Shown: in pieces, positions 43,723 to 53,709 of the stretch | Position numbering within the stretch: the stretch's first letter is position 1 | How the letters are laid out: each line of letters starts with the position of its first letter | DNA from: Flagellimonas oceanensis | GTDB taxonomy: Bacteria; Bacteroidota; Bacteroidia; Flavobacteriales; Flavobacteriaceae | Assembly (NCBI RefSeq): GCF_003992595.1 | Contig: NZ_RZNA01000040.1 | Location: forward strand, 1 to 64,000 | Length of the DNA: 64,000 nucleotides | Reading direction: 5' to 3' | Made by a program: the position numbers and the translations under genes | Notes under the pieces: generated by a model | Databases searched by the model: none | What the model was told of the DNA's origin: nothing | Seen by the model: only the letters and a program-made list of their open reading frames with translations

Positions 43723-44133
43723 ATGAGAACAGTAAAAGCATTGGGAATCGGAATTCTGGTTTGGATTTTTGGCGTTTCTGCTTTTTCGGCCTTATACATG
43801 TTGCCGATTTCAGAAGATAGATACTTACAGGCCAATATTGGATTGGCATTGGTGGTTCCGTTTTTAGTATGGTTGGGAGCATGGCTGTATTATAAAAAGG
43901 TAAAATCCGCCCATCATGGATTAACGATTGGATTGTTAATGCTATTGGCCAGTGCCACATTGGATGCATTAATTACCGTTCCCTTATTGATTATCCCTTA
44001 TGGTGGTAGCTATACCAGTTTTTTCGGTTCTACCGATTTCTGGTTGATAGCACTGGAATTTGTAGCGGTTGCTACCATCTATTGGTATGCTAAGGCTCGT
44101 CCAAAGCAAATAAATTCTTTGAATCAATTATAG
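43723..44133 (+). CDS. Small membrane protein (DUF5367-like)
   Basis: 136 aa with four hydrophobic helices (ALGIGILVWIFGVSAFSAL, IGLALVVPFLVWLGAWLYY, LTIGLLMLLASATLDALI, LIALEFVAVATIYWYA). Looks like the DUF5367 family of uncharacterised integral membrane proteins. Eight nt before the next membrane-protein gene. Confidence 0.65.
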   Translation: MRTVKALGIGILVWIFGVSAFSALYMLPISEDRYLQANIGLALVVPFLVWLGAWLYYKKVKSAHHGLTIGLLMLLASATLDALITVPLLIIPYGGSYTSFFGSTDFWLIALEFVAVATIYWYAKARPKQINSLNQL

Positions 44134-44140
44134 GAATACC

Positions 44141-44653
44141 ATGGAACTTTCTTTGAACACAATTACAACTATTGGTAATATACTGCTCACGGGATTGACA
44201 GCGGGACTTTGCTTTACTTGGACCAATGCAGTAACCCTGGGGATAGGTCGCTTGGATGACCTTGGATACCTGCTGTCCTTTCAAGAGATGAACAGGGCCA
44301 TAATCAATCCTCTTTTCCTCATAGTCTTTTTTGGACCCTTGTTTGGCCACATGGCCAATATATACCTCAATGGAAATCAGCCCAATACTATTTTTTGGAT
44401 GTTTTTGGCAGCGGGAATTCTTTACATAGCAGGGGTTGTGGTGATAACCATAATGGGTAATATACCACTGAACGAGATGCTGGAGAAAGCTGACCTACAA
44501 ACTTTCACTCCTGAAAAGTTAAGGGCTTTACGAAACAATTTTGAGAATAAATGGAACAGATTGCACTTGATTAGGACCATTTCGTCCACACTATCATTTT
44601 TACTTCTGATTCTTGCCCTTTTACAAAATCAAATCAATTCAAACATAAATTAA
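44141..44653 (+). CDS. DUF1772-family membrane protein
   Basis: 170 aa with four predicted helices and the DUF1772/anthrone-oxygenase-like pattern TGLTAGLCFTWTNAVTLGIG, then FQEMNRAIINPLFLIVFFG and a C-terminal FENKWNRLHLIRTISS. Function unsettled in bacteria. Sits in an operon with an NmrA-like protein 5 nt downstream, a common pairing. Confidence 0.72.
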   Translation: MELSLNTITTIGNILLTGLTAGLCFTWTNAVTLGIGRLDDLGYLLSFQEMNRAIINPLFLIVFFGPLFGHMANIYLNGNQPNTIFWMFLAAGILYIAGVVVITIMGNIPLNEMLEKADLQTFTPEKLRALRNNFENKWNRLHLIRTISSTLSFLLLILALLQNQINSNIN

Positions 44654-44658
44654 CAATC

Positions 44659-45501
44659 ATGAAAAAAGATAATTTTTTAATCATTGGGGGAACTGGTAAA
44701 ACAGGACGAAAAGTGGCGGATAGTTTAAAGCTCCTGAACCAAAATGTGCGTATCGGTTCAAGGTCATCTGAACCTGCATTTGACTGGAACAATGAAGAAA
44801 CATGGAAAGATGCTTTAGAGGGAGTGGACAAAATGTATATTACCTACCAGCCTGATTTGGCGGTACCTGGCGCAAAGCAGTCGATTGAAAGCCTTATTGA
44901 TCTTGCCAAAAAGCAGCACTTGAAAAAAGTGGTGTTGCTATCCGGTAAAGGAGAACGGGAAGCTGAGCTTTGTGAGGAAGTAGTTATGCGTTCAGGATTG
45001 GACTATACCATAGTACGTGCTAGTTGGTTCAGCCAGAACTTTAGCGAAAGCTTCTTTCTGGAACCTATTCAGCAAGGAGTTGTCGCCTTGCCCCAAGCTG
45101 ATGTACAGGTACCTTATGTGGATACGGGAGATATAGCCGACGTGGTTGTTGAAGCTTTACTTCACGAGCAACATAATGGACAAGTTTACCAGCTTACCGG
45201 GCCAACAACCTTTTCTTTTAAAGAAGCGATTGCGGAAATTGCCAAAGCCGCAGACAGGGATATTGTTTTTGCGCCGATTTCCATTGAAGAGTATGTAGCA
45301 GCGATGAAGGAGCACGGTGTGCCGGCAGACTTCGTTTGGTTGATTGAATATTTATTCACAGAGGTGCTGGGGAATCCCATGGTGTCCGAAATTACCAATG
45401 ATATAGCAAAGGTACTCAAACGCAAGCCCAAGAGTTTTACCCAATATGTAAATGAAACAGTCAAAACAGGAGTTTGGAAAAGTGGAATACCAATCGCCTA
45501 A
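44659..45501 (+). CDS. NmrA-like NAD(P)-binding protein
   Basis: 280 aa atypical short-chain dehydrogenase. Rossmann motif LIIGGTGKTGRKVAD; VVLLSGKGERE and YTIVRASWFSQNF; the catalytic YxxxK of true SDRs is absent. Usually acts as a redox-sensing regulator or NADPH:quinone-type reductase. Last gene of the AraC-linked operon. Confidence 0.85.
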   Translation: MKKDNFLIIGGTGKTGRKVADSLKLLNQNVRIGSRSSEPAFDWNNEETWKDALEGVDKMYITYQPDLAVPGAKQSIESLIDLAKKQHLKKVVLLSGKGEREAELCEEVVMRSGLDYTIVRASWFSQNFSESFFLEPIQQGVVALPQADVQVPYVDTGDIADVVVEALLHEQHNGQVYQLTGPTTFSFKEAIAEIAKAADRDIVFAPISIEEYVAAMKEHGVPADFVWLIEYLFTEVLGNPMVSEITNDIAKVLKRKPKSFTQYVNETVKTGVWKSGIPIA

Positions 45502-45604
45502 CATTTGTTTCAGGACAACTGGATTTGTTAGCTGACCTGGGCTAATCGCAATTCATACATGCTAATGTAATTTTACCACCTTTTTGATGACATATAGTGA
45601 ACCT

Positions 45605-46054
45605 ATGAAAGCATTTAATATCAGCCATGTTCAAAAATCCGAATACCCCATATTGGTGGAGGTATGGGAAGCCTCGGTTCGGGCAACACACAACTTCTTA
45701 AAGGAAGAGGATATTGCCTATTTCAAACCACTGATCCTAAGTACTTATTTGGATGCTGTTGAGCTGAGGTGTGCTAGGGACAGCAAAGGAAACATCCTAG
45801 GGTTTTCAGGTGTGTCTGACAACAATCTTGAAATGCTCTTTATCCACCCAGACAGTAGGGGGAAGGGCATTGGGAGGAAATTATTGGCCCATGCCATAGA
45901 TGAATTAGAGGTGCAAAAAGTAGATGTAAACGAACAAAACGAACAAGGGGTTGGATTTTATAAGCATTATGGTTTCGAGGTGGTAGGCCGTTCAGCATTG
46001 GATGCCTCTGGCAAACCTTACCCTATTTTGCACATGGAGTTGAACAATATTTAA
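45605..46054 (+). CDS. GNAT N-acetyltransferase
   Basis: 150 aa from MKAFNISHVQ (45605); an ATG seven codons upstream (45584) is possible. Acetyl-CoA pyrophosphate loop in MLFIHPDSRGKGIGRKLL and the C-terminal NEQNEQGVGFYKHYGFEVVGR. Substrate unknown. Confidence 0.85.
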   Translation: MKAFNISHVQKSEYPILVEVWEASVRATHNFLKEEDIAYFKPLILSTYLDAVELRCARDSKGNILGFSGVSDNNLEMLFIHPDSRGKGIGRKLLAHAIDELEVQKVDVNEQNEQGVGFYKHYGFEVVGRSALDASGKPYPILHMELNNI

Positions 46055-46107
46055 TCAAAAAAACGAGCAAAACAAATTACTGCAATACTGATTTAAAGCG
46101 TACACCA

Positions 46108-46392
46108 ATGACAATAGAAGAACGAACAGAAATGATAAAAACCAGCTGGGAATTACACAGTCAGGTTGAAACAGCTTACTTGAACCATCCAGCAACTAAA
46201 AACGATGAGGAATGGCTCGAAAAACAGCGGTTGCTTCTCGCGGATATGGCGCTTCATCTTTTGCAAACTTCTATAAACCCGGAGGAAATAAAGCTGGAGA
46301 GGTTACGGGACAACCTGCATGCCATTCTCACAATTTCCGATCAGTTTTTACCTGAAGTTGGTTTAAAGGGTATGACAAAGAACCTTTACTGA
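46108..46392 (+). CDS. Hypothetical small helical protein
   Basis: 94 aa, soluble, predicted helical, without signal or known motif (MTIEERTEMIKTSWELHSQ; LLLADMALHLLQTSINPEEIK). Family not recognised. Stands alone 53 nt after the GNAT gene. Confidence 0.55.
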   Translation: MTIEERTEMIKTSWELHSQVETAYLNHPATKNDEEWLEKQRLLLADMALHLLQTSINPEEIKLERLRDNLHAILTISDQFLPEVGLKGMTKNLY

Positions 46393-46448
46393 ACGTATAA
46401 AATAATTGAAAATCAATTACTGTAAGAGATAATCTTCGTATCTGCACC

Positions 46449-46844
46449 ATGAACAGAATCATCATCACCTTCTGCATTGTACTTTATGCCATTGCAGTCC
46501 CATTTTTGGAAATCAACGATACCCATGTGTTCAACCCGGATTGGACACCCCATGCTCGCATCCACGAGGTGTGGCAATTGATCACCAACTCCGGAATCGG
46601 GTTTTTTTGTCTATGGCTGGCATGGGTGAAAAAGGATGTAAAAATCAGTGCGATTGTGAGTATGTTGGTTACCGGAGGATTCTTATTGGCATTCAGTGTA
46701 AAGGAGTTTTACGGGGGATCCATGAAATACCTGGATGGTAGCGAAAAAACCTTTTTGGGAATAAACATTGGAATACTGGGATTTGGAATTGCTTTCATCC
46801 TTCTATTGTTGGTTATGGTTTGGAACAAAAGATTGAAGCAGTGA
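46449..46844 (+). CDS. Small four-helix membrane protein
   Basis: 131 aa: helices at about 1-18, 45-60, 68-85 and 103-124. Conserved-looking polar pattern between helices 1 and 2 (HVFNPDWTPHARIHEVWQL) resembles small DUF families of acetyltransferase-linked membrane proteins. No function known. Confidence 0.6.
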   Translation: MNRIIITFCIVLYAIAVPFLEINDTHVFNPDWTPHARIHEVWQLITNSGIGFFCLWLAWVKKDVKISAIVSMLVTGGFLLAFSVKEFYGGSMKYLDGSEKTFLGINIGILGFGIAFILLLLVMVWNKRLKQ

Positions 46845-46882
46845 TTTTTTAGGTAATATAGCATCAATCAAAAAAAACGAAC

Positions 46883-47833
46883 ATGAAAAAAATACTGGTA
46901 TTTATCATTTTCACTTTCTTGATTTTATCATGTCAGGAAAGTGAAAAATCAAACCTTACGTTGCTCAGTGATGAAATCCCAACAGATATTCCCTTGGTTT
47001 TTGGTAAAGGGGTTATTTCGATAGAGGGAGCTATGGATTTTGCAATTACCTTCTCCCCAGCGATGGACGAAATCTATTATACACGTCGTAAACCGGGGGG
47101 ACGAAATAATATTTTGACTTCAAAATTGGTCGATGGTAGCTGGACAACACCGCAATTGGCCTTTTTTTCATCAAATGAGACATGGGAATTTGAACCTCAT
47201 ATCAATCCCACAGGAGACCGACTGTATTTTGGTAGCACAAGACCAATCAATGATACACTCAAATCACCAGGATTGATTCAATGGTACAGCGAAAGAAGGA
47301 ATAGTGGATGGAGCGAACCATTGCCTTTGGAAAAACCATCGGCTGCAACTTATATGATGTACCTGACTTCTTCAGCAAATGGGAATCTGTATTTTACCTC
47401 TCAAGAGGAAGGAGCCAAACCCGAGAATGGAGGCATTTATTATGCCATGACCGAAGCGGGGGGATATAGCGATATCCGAAAGATGGGAAACGAAATCAAT
47501 ACCGGAAAAATGATTGCACATCCCTACATCGCACCTGATGAAAGTTACATGATATTTGATGGGGAAAGACCTTCGGGATTTGGAGACAGTGATCTGTACA
47601 TCAGTTTTAAAAGAAACGGTTCCTGGACGGAAGCGTACAATTTGGGATCTAAAATCAATACAGAGCAAACGGAAATGGCAGCAAGTGTATCGCCCGATGG
47701 CAGGTATTTGTTTTTCCATAGAGGATTCGAAATACAAGGGGAAGATGATGGTTCTGAGTGGTTGGGAAATATTTATTGGGTAGATTTCAAGTCTGTAAAA
47801 GAAAGTATTAAGAAGAGCAAAAACAATAACTAA
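46883..47833 (+). CDS. PD40-repeat beta-propeller lipoprotein
   Basis: 316 aa. Lipoprotein signal (LILSCQES). WD40-like/TolB-type blades with repeated F/I-S/N-P...DE..Y motifs: ITFSPAMDEIYYTRR, INPTGDRLYFGSTR, IAPDESYMIFDGERP, VSPDGRYLFFHRG. Periplasmic or surface binding protein; ligand unknown. 46 nt before the amidohydrolase. Confidence 0.8.
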   Translation: MKKILVFIIFTFLILSCQESEKSNLTLLSDEIPTDIPLVFGKGVISIEGAMDFAITFSPAMDEIYYTRRKPGGRNNILTSKLVDGSWTTPQLAFFSSNETWEFEPHINPTGDRLYFGSTRPINDTLKSPGLIQWYSERRNSGWSEPLPLEKPSAATYMMYLTSSANGNLYFTSQEEGAKPENGGIYYAMTEAGGYSDIRKMGNEINTGKMIAHPYIAPDESYMIFDGERPSGFGDSDLYISFKRNGSWTEAYNLGSKINTEQTEMAASVSPDGRYLFFHRGFEIQGEDDGSEWLGNIYWVDFKSVKESIKKSKNNN

Positions 47834-47879
47834 ACACTGCGACTAAAATCATAGGTTGTCAGCATCAATTTAAAATGCA

Positions 47880-49364
47880 ATGAACAAAACAATAATACTA
47901 CTGCTTTCTATCTTTAGTTTGATTTCGTGTAAAACGAGCGGGGTTGAAATTTTAGTGGAAAATGGGGTGTTAATTCAAAATGCCCAGATCATCTCCCCAG
48001 AAAACCAGACCGTATCTACCGATAGTTTTGTAGCAGTGGATGGAGATGAAATCGTTTATGTTGGAGAAGAAAGACCTAATCTAAAGGGGAGCTTTACAAC
48101 TATTGATGCGAGAGGAAAATATATCATTCCCGGACTCATAGATAGTCATGTCCATGTTACCGGTACGGATGCCCTTTCTGATGAAGAAGAGCTTCAAAAC
48201 CCTGATATTGTAAAAAGCTTTAGGGAACAGCTTCCCAAAAGCTATCTCTATTTTGGATACACGACCTTGATTGATTTGGGAACTGCCAAACCAGAAAGAT
48301 TGGTTGATTTTCAAAAAGCTGAAATTAGACCTGACTTGTTCTATGTTGGCGGAGGAGCGGTTATTGGGAATGGCTACGGACTCTCCAATTGGAACGATGA
48401 AATCCCCAACTTCATTTATCAAGAAAGCAAAGCTTATCCCATCCCCGAAAAATTTATAAAAGAGAACCACAGTCCTAAAGCAGTAGCCAAAAGAATAGCG
48501 GGATCGGGGGCTATTGCATTAAAAACCTATTACGAACCTGGTTTTGACCCAACACAACCTCGTTTTCCAACTCCTTCCGAAGCGCTGATGGAAGAAATGA
48601 AAACAGAGGCGCATAAAAACAATTTGGTTTTGGTGATTCATGGAAATTCTTTGGAGGCACATCAATTTTTAGGAAAAGCAAAGGTTGATATTGTGGCCCA
48701 TGGTCTTTGGAATTGGGCAAACCATAGGTTGGATTCAACCAATGCGGTTCCAGAAGAAATCAAACAAGCATTGGATGTTGAGATTGAAAACAAAGTGGGT
48801 TATATGCCGACTTTGCAAGTGATAAATGGATTAAGGGAACTTACGGATTCCGATTACCTAAATAACACAGAATTGGAAAATGTGTTGCCAAAGAATTTGA
48901 TTGAATATTATAAGGCAAATTCGGATGTCATGTATGCCAGCGTATTTGGGGATGCTCCCAAGAATATCATTTCAAACAATTTCAACCGAATTTCCAATCA
49001 AGGAAAAATCAATTTGAAATATATGTTCGACCATGGTGGCCATATCCTATTCGGTACGGATACACCATCGTCCCCGACCTTTGGCAATCCACCGGGCTAC
49101 AATGGCTATCTGGAAATGCTGGAAATGGAAAAGGCAGGGGTTCCCCTAAGCAAAATATTGGCCATGGCGACCATAGAGAACGCAAAAGCATTCAACCTTG
49201 ATCAATTCTACGGTACCGTGGAAAGTGGAAAGAAAGCCAACCTACTCATCCTGAATAAAAATCCCTTACAAGATATTACGGCATATAACGATATAGAACA
49301 AGTAATCATAAATGGAATACCTTTGGACAGGAAGACATTTTCTGCCCAGAAGGGTACAGAGTAG
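47880..49364 (+). CDS. Exported amidohydrolase-family protein
   Basis: 494 aa, lipoprotein-type signal (IFSLISCKT). Metal-dependent hydrolase of the imidazolonepropionase/prolidase-like branch: HxH in GLIDSHVHVTG, candidate carbamylated Lys in AIALKTYYEPG, metal His in LVIHGNS and VDIVAHGLW, and catalytic Asp in LFGTDTPSSP; C-terminal GKKANLLIL..NPL closes the small beta-domain. Substrate (peptide, ureido or lactone) unknown. Confidence 0.85.
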   Translation: MNKTIILLLSIFSLISCKTSGVEILVENGVLIQNAQIISPENQTVSTDSFVAVDGDEIVYVGEERPNLKGSFTTIDARGKYIIPGLIDSHVHVTGTDALSDEEELQNPDIVKSFREQLPKSYLYFGYTTLIDLGTAKPERLVDFQKAEIRPDLFYVGGGAVIGNGYGLSNWNDEIPNFIYQESKAYPIPEKFIKENHSPKAVAKRIAGSGAIALKTYYEPGFDPTQPRFPTPSEALMEEMKTEAHKNNLVLVIHGNSLEAHQFLGKAKVDIVAHGLWNWANHRLDSTNAVPEEIKQALDVEIENKVGYMPTLQVINGLRELTDSDYLNNTELENVLPKNLIEYYKANSDVMYASVFGDAPKNIISNNFNRISNQGKINLKYMFDHGGHILFGTDTPSSPTFGNPPGYNGYLEMLEMEKAGVPLSKILAMATIENAKAFNLDQFYGTVESGKKANLLILNKNPLQDITAYNDIEQVIINGIPLDRKTFSAQKGTE

Positions 49365-49404
49365 AACCATAGTATAATTAAAATATAGAATAACAGTAAA
49401 AACC

Positions 49405-49857
49405 ATGCAATTCAGAAAAGCAACCTCAGGAGATGTTCAGACAATCGTTGAAATGATTGCGGACGATGCTTTGGGCAGTAAGCGCGAAAATTACACCCTC
49501 CCTTTGCCTCAAGTTTATTTTGATGCCTTTGAGCGAATTGATTCGGACCAAAACCAAGAATTGATGGTGGTTGAAAATGAACTAGAGCAAATCATTGCGG
49601 TTTTTCAGATGACCTTCATTCCTTATCTAACGTACCAAGGAGGTATTCGAGCTCAGATTGAAGGTGTACGCGTACACAAAGATCATCGAGGTCTGGGCAT
49701 AGGTAAAACCGTATTTGAATGGGCCATCAACAGGGCAAAAGAACGTAACGCACATTTATTGCAATTGACCACCGATAAAAAACGCCCGGATGCCATTCGG
49801 TTTTACGAGTCCCTAGGGTTCAAAGCCACCCACGAAGGCATGAAAATGCATTTTTAA
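49405..49857 (+). CDS. GNAT N-acetyltransferase
   Basis: 150 aa. MQFRKATSGDVQTIVEMI start, acetyl-CoA loop in VEGVRVHKDHRGLGIGKTVF and RPDAIRFYESLGFKATHEGMK at the end. Substrate not predictable. Stops 45 nt before a broken YdeI-family gene. Confidence 0.88.
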   Translation: MQFRKATSGDVQTIVEMIADDALGSKRENYTLPLPQVYFDAFERIDSDQNQELMVVENELEQIIAVFQMTFIPYLTYQGGIRAQIEGVRVHKDHRGLGIGKTVFEWAINRAKERNAHLLQLTTDKKRPDAIRFYESLGFKATHEGMKMHF

Positions 49858-49902
49858 AGAAATTCGCTTGTTGTAAGCATCTGATAAAATTCGAGATCGA
49901 CA

Positions 49903-50485
49903 ATGAAAGAAACTGAGGTATTTTGTCCAAAAAACAAAAAACAAAAAACAATGGAGAAAATGGCTCGAAATGAACCACATGGAAAAGGATGCTGTCTGGT
50001 TGGTTTTTTACCGGAAAGCATCTCCGAAATATAACTTAAGTTGGAGTGAATCAGTTGATGAATCTCTTTGTTTTGGTTGGATTGACAGCACAAAACGAAC
50101 AATTGACAGTGAAAGGTATAAACAATATTTTACCAAACGAAAAGCCAAAAGTAATTGGTCAAAAATCAATTAGGAAAAAATTGAAGCCTTAATTGACAAT
50201 GGACTTATGACAGAAGCGGGATTCAAAAGTATTGAAATTGCCAAGGAGAACGGTTCTTGGACAATTCTGGACAAAGTGGAAAACTTGGAAATCCCAAAAG
50301 ATTTAAAACAAGGGCTTGCCAACCATAAAGGGGCGGCAGAATACTTTGAAAGTCTAAGTAGGTCTGACAAAAAATCGATGTTGTATTGGGTTGTGTCTGC
50401 TAAAAGAGAAGAAACAAGACTTAAAAGAATTATTGAAATAGTGCAAAACGCGGGTCAACAAAGAAAACCAAAGCCGTTTGGATAA
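49903..50485 (+). pseudogene. YdeI/OmpD-associated family protein, frameshifted and with internal stop
   Basis: Two lesions. The start (MKETEVFCPKN) runs into three tandem AAAAAAC copies at 49929-49949; with two copies the frame continues as PKNKKQWRKWLEMNHMEKDAVW, the expected family N terminus, so one 7-nt copy is extra. The gene then reads WLVFYRKAS...LCFGWIDSTKR...YFTKRKAKSNWSKIN, hits TAG at 50171, and continues in the same frame with EKIEALIDNGLMTEAGFKSIE to 50485. Intact relatives are ~190 aa bacteriocin-protection/YdeI proteins. Confidence 0.8.
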
Positions 50486-50547
50486 AAAACGTCTTATGGC
50501 CATGGCAAACATGATTTTAGTATAATGATTGATGCGCAATCACGATT

Positions 50548-53500
50548 TTACTCAAAAAGTGATTTTATTTTATCATGATGGGACTGGTCACTTATTTCAA
50601 GTATTTCCTCCAATAAATCCGTGGAGGTGGGCTTGGCATGGGGATAGCTGTTTTTTTCAAGAAAACTCCTCAAGGCCTTGTTCAATTGGTTTTCCCCAAT
50701 CAATTCACTCAGTTCTACAAATACAATCGCACCCTTTGAATAAGCCAAGTAAGTGTCTCCTGGAGCCACTTTAAGCAAAGGTTTTTCTTTATGTAATCCT
50801 TTTTCGGCTTCATAAATTTGTTGATGAATAGCAACACGTTCCATCATTTCTTTCTTTCCATACATCTTTTTGTAGATCATCATTTCGGTATACATGGCCA
50901 AACTTTCTGTCAGCATGGAATAACCCTCCCTGTAGTCGGGGGCAATTTGGTTGGTGCCCCACCAAAAGTGGGCTATCTCATGGCCTGCAAGTTCGTTCAC
51001 TACGTCCTGATTGTCGCCTGCACCGAGATTGGCATTGAATGTCATGTTCTCCGTCATAAAAATGGTCCCAGGATAGGCAGTCCCAGCAAAACCTTGCGTG
51101 AACGATGAAACTTCGGAGTAATTGATGGATGTAAAGGGATAGGGGCCGAAATTTTCGATACAGTAATCCAAGGTGAGTTTGGTGTTTTCAATAAGGTGGT
51201 CCACATTGTTCTTATGCAATGGATGATGGTAAACCGTAATGTCAATATTGTTATGTTCCACACTTTTTGTTTGATACGTTGCGGAGGAAATTGCAAATCG
51301 GAAAGGAATGGATGCAGCACTGTATTCATAATAGTTCCTGTCATCAATTTGCCACTTTTTTTGTAGTTCTCCCGTACCTACAGCTATTTGGTTTTTTGAT
51401 GTGGAGATTTGCATGTTAAGATCAATGGCGTCATTGATACCATCTTTAGGTGCCTCCAGCTTTTTTAATTTGGTGACGGTGCCCAAACCATGTTTTTTTC
51501 TCAACTGGATGTCGGATAGTTCTTTCCCGTCATTATATCCAAATTGGGGATAATACCGACTGATTCTCATGAATGAACCATCTTCAACTATGGCATTAAA
51601 AGGATCATGGCCATTTACAGGATGCCATGTATAGGACATTTCAAAAGATAGTTTTGCTGAATCATTCGCTGTAAGTGGCTGGTTCAGGAGCAGTTCCGAA
51701 ATTGGCTTGTCTACGTTAATTGTTTCATTTTTGTATTGATAAACAAGGGATTTGATCTCGAAATCCTCTGGAACATGAATCAAAATAGAATCAATTGGTT
51801 CCAAATAGGGATTTTTTAGGACATACTTCCCTTGAACGGTATAGGACCGTTCATTTGGATATAAATCAATTTTAGTGTCCACTTTTTTGATCGTTGGTTG
51901 ATTTATATGTTGATATTTTCGATACTTTTTTTCGTAGGAAACAAGCTCTGCGATTTGTTCCTCTTTCTTCTTTTTTGGGACATGGTTTTCTAAATATTGT
52001 GAACCATTGAAGAAGGCAATGATGATGCAAATGGTTGTTCCAATTCCTATCGCCAATCTTTTAGGGCGAGACTTGATGAAATTGTACACAAGGAATAAAA
52101 TACAGATAAGAGAAAACCCAAAAGCGAGTCGCCATAGAAATGGATATAGGTAAGCACCATAGCCAAGAAAATCACTGTACGTTCCACGATACCCTGATAA
52201 GAAACGGAACAGGGAATTATCAATAATACTTTTGGCAATGGGTGTCGCAAAGAGCAAAAAACTCAAGATGGAAATCCCTAGGGCAATGCCTTTTTTCTTA
52301 CTGATTGTATTGATGAAAAGCAAAAACAAGGCGAATAACAGTAATGGGAGCGTGTTGAACATGAGTACCCCAGCATAGGCCTCCCAATCAAAAAGAGGGA
52401 ACCTGAACACCAACTGAAAAATAATGGCCTCTAAAAGCATTATGGCAGTTAGTGATAATATCAACAAGGAAATACTTCCCATGTGGCCTGTTCGTTTTTC
52501 GGCCACATGGAAGGTAGTGTTCTCAATAATAGAAAACCCACTGGCCTTACTCCGCCAAAAGATATCGTTTACAAAGTAAACCAGAATCAAACCTCCCAAC
52601 GGATAAAAAGTATTGTTGATGGTTTGTGCCAAAAGGCCGGAACTGGCATAAAGTTGGGGCATACGGATGCCTTTGTTGATGTCATCGAACATTTCAACCC
52701 CAACATAAAACAGAAGTAATATGGAGATGGCCACAAAAGCTATGCTTTTGAAGATATAAATTGAATCAACCTTGATGAACGAGAATATCGCTCGCCACCT
52801 TGATTCCCGGTTAAAAGTGGTCGCTGTCGTAGAAAAAGGGATTTGTTGCGTATTGTGCTGTAAGCTTGAACTCTTTTTTTGGGACTTTCCTTTAAAACTA
52901 GGTAGAAAGGAAAAGGAACGAATCCCTAAATATACCATGCCCAGGGAGAAAAGGGTAATTATCAACCTATTGATGAGTAATAGATTGGTAAAGGGCACAA
53001 CGTGATTGTTCCGATGATAAACATCGAGGTCTTTGGCTTCAAAAAAGTACCCGGAAAGCCCAAAAATATCCACTAAGGCAGAAATACGCTGTACCAGCAA
53101 AGATTGTGGCATTGCTTGCGCCATAAAAGGAGCATTGGAAAACATCAGGGCTATCATGTAAAACACATACAGCAGTAAACCTGAAATGGCTACCAGTAAT
53201 TTATTTTTAAAAGCCTGTGCAATAAAGAATAGGATGCAGCACACGACCAATGTGTTGATAGCTCCAAATAGCAAAAAAGGGTATGTAAAGTGCCAAAGGT
53301 TAAAGTCTAGGTTCATTTGGGCATTTTCCGACAAATGAAGTCCGACCACGTACCCTATGATTAAAGTAAAAAAACCAAACAAAGTAAACAGGTAGAAAGA
53401 ACAGAAACGGGCAAACGCAAATGCTTTTTTCTTGATGGGAGTGGAATAAACAATTAAACCATAGTTAGCATCCTGCTCTTTGAACAATAGAGAAAATGCC

Positions 53501-53709
53501 AGTACAGTGGCGATTAAAATGATGGTAAGGCTCAATAACCCAATCATAAAACCAACCGAGTAGGCGGCATTCGCAGCAAGTTCATCCCCAACCGAAATAT
53601 TGAATTTGAATCCAGTCAGGAACCCAATGCCCACAAAAATGAGTAGGGTAGCGAATGTCGCTTTTTGCTTTACTATGGTCTGTATATCGTTTAGGATAAT
53701 CGTTTTCAC
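50548..53709 (-). CDS. ABC-2 permease fused to M1-family aminopeptidase
   Basis: 1053 aa from a GTG at 53709 that overlaps the ATPase stop (GTGA). N-terminal ~560 residues: about 12 membrane helices in two permease-like halves (FATLLIFVGIGFLTGF; AFSLLFKEQDANYGLIVYSTP). C-terminal ~480 residues: M1 metallopeptidase with HEIAHFWWG (zinc His and Glu near 910), the third ligand in TESLAMYTE and a preceding GTAYPGTIFMTEN segment in place of GAMEN. Works with the adjacent ATPase. Such fusions are seen in Bacteroidota; the transported substrate is unknown. Confidence 0.85.
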   Translation of the reverse strand: MKTIILNDIQTIVKQKATFATLLIFVGIGFLTGFKFNISVGDELAANAAYSVGFMIGLLSLTIILIATVLAFSLLFKEQDANYGLIVYSTPIKKKAFAFARFCSFYLFTLFGFFTLIIGYVVGLHLSENAQMNLDFNLWHFTYPFLLFGAINTLVVCCILFFIAQAFKNKLLVAISGLLLYVFYMIALMFSNAPFMAQAMPQSLLVQRISALVDIFGLSGYFFEAKDLDVYHRNNHVVPFTNLLLINRLIITLFSLGMVYLGIRSFSFLPSFKGKSQKKSSSLQHNTQQIPFSTTATTFNRESRWRAIFSFIKVDSIYIFKSIAFVAISILLLFYVGVEMFDDINKGIRMPQLYASSGLLAQTINNTFYPLGGLILVYFVNDIFWRSKASGFSIIENTTFHVAEKRTGHMGSISLLILSLTAIMLLEAIIFQLVFRFPLFDWEAYAGVLMFNTLPLLLFALFLLFINTISKKKGIALGISILSFLLFATPIAKSIIDNSLFRFLSGYRGTYSDFLGYGAYLYPFLWRLAFGFSLICILFLVYNFIKSRPKRLAIGIGTTICIIIAFFNGSQYLENHVPKKKKEEQIAELVSYEKKYRKYQHINQPTIKKVDTKIDLYPNERSYTVQGKYVLKNPYLEPIDSILIHVPEDFEIKSLVYQYKNETINVDKPISELLLNQPLTANDSAKLSFEMSYTWHPVNGHDPFNAIVEDGSFMRISRYYPQFGYNDGKELSDIQLRKKHGLGTVTKLKKLEAPKDGINDAIDLNMQISTSKNQIAVGTGELQKKWQIDDRNYYEYSAASIPFRFAISSATYQTKSVEHNNIDITVYHHPLHKNNVDHLIENTKLTLDYCIENFGPYPFTSINYSEVSSFTQGFAGTAYPGTIFMTENMTFNANLGAGDNQDVVNELAGHEIAHFWWGTNQIAPDYREGYSMLTESLAMYTEMMIYKKMYGKKEMMERVAIHQQIYEAEKGLHKEKPLLKVAPGDTYLAYSKGAIVFVELSELIGENQLNKALRSFLEKNSYPHAKPTSTDLLEEILEISDQSHHDKIKSLFE

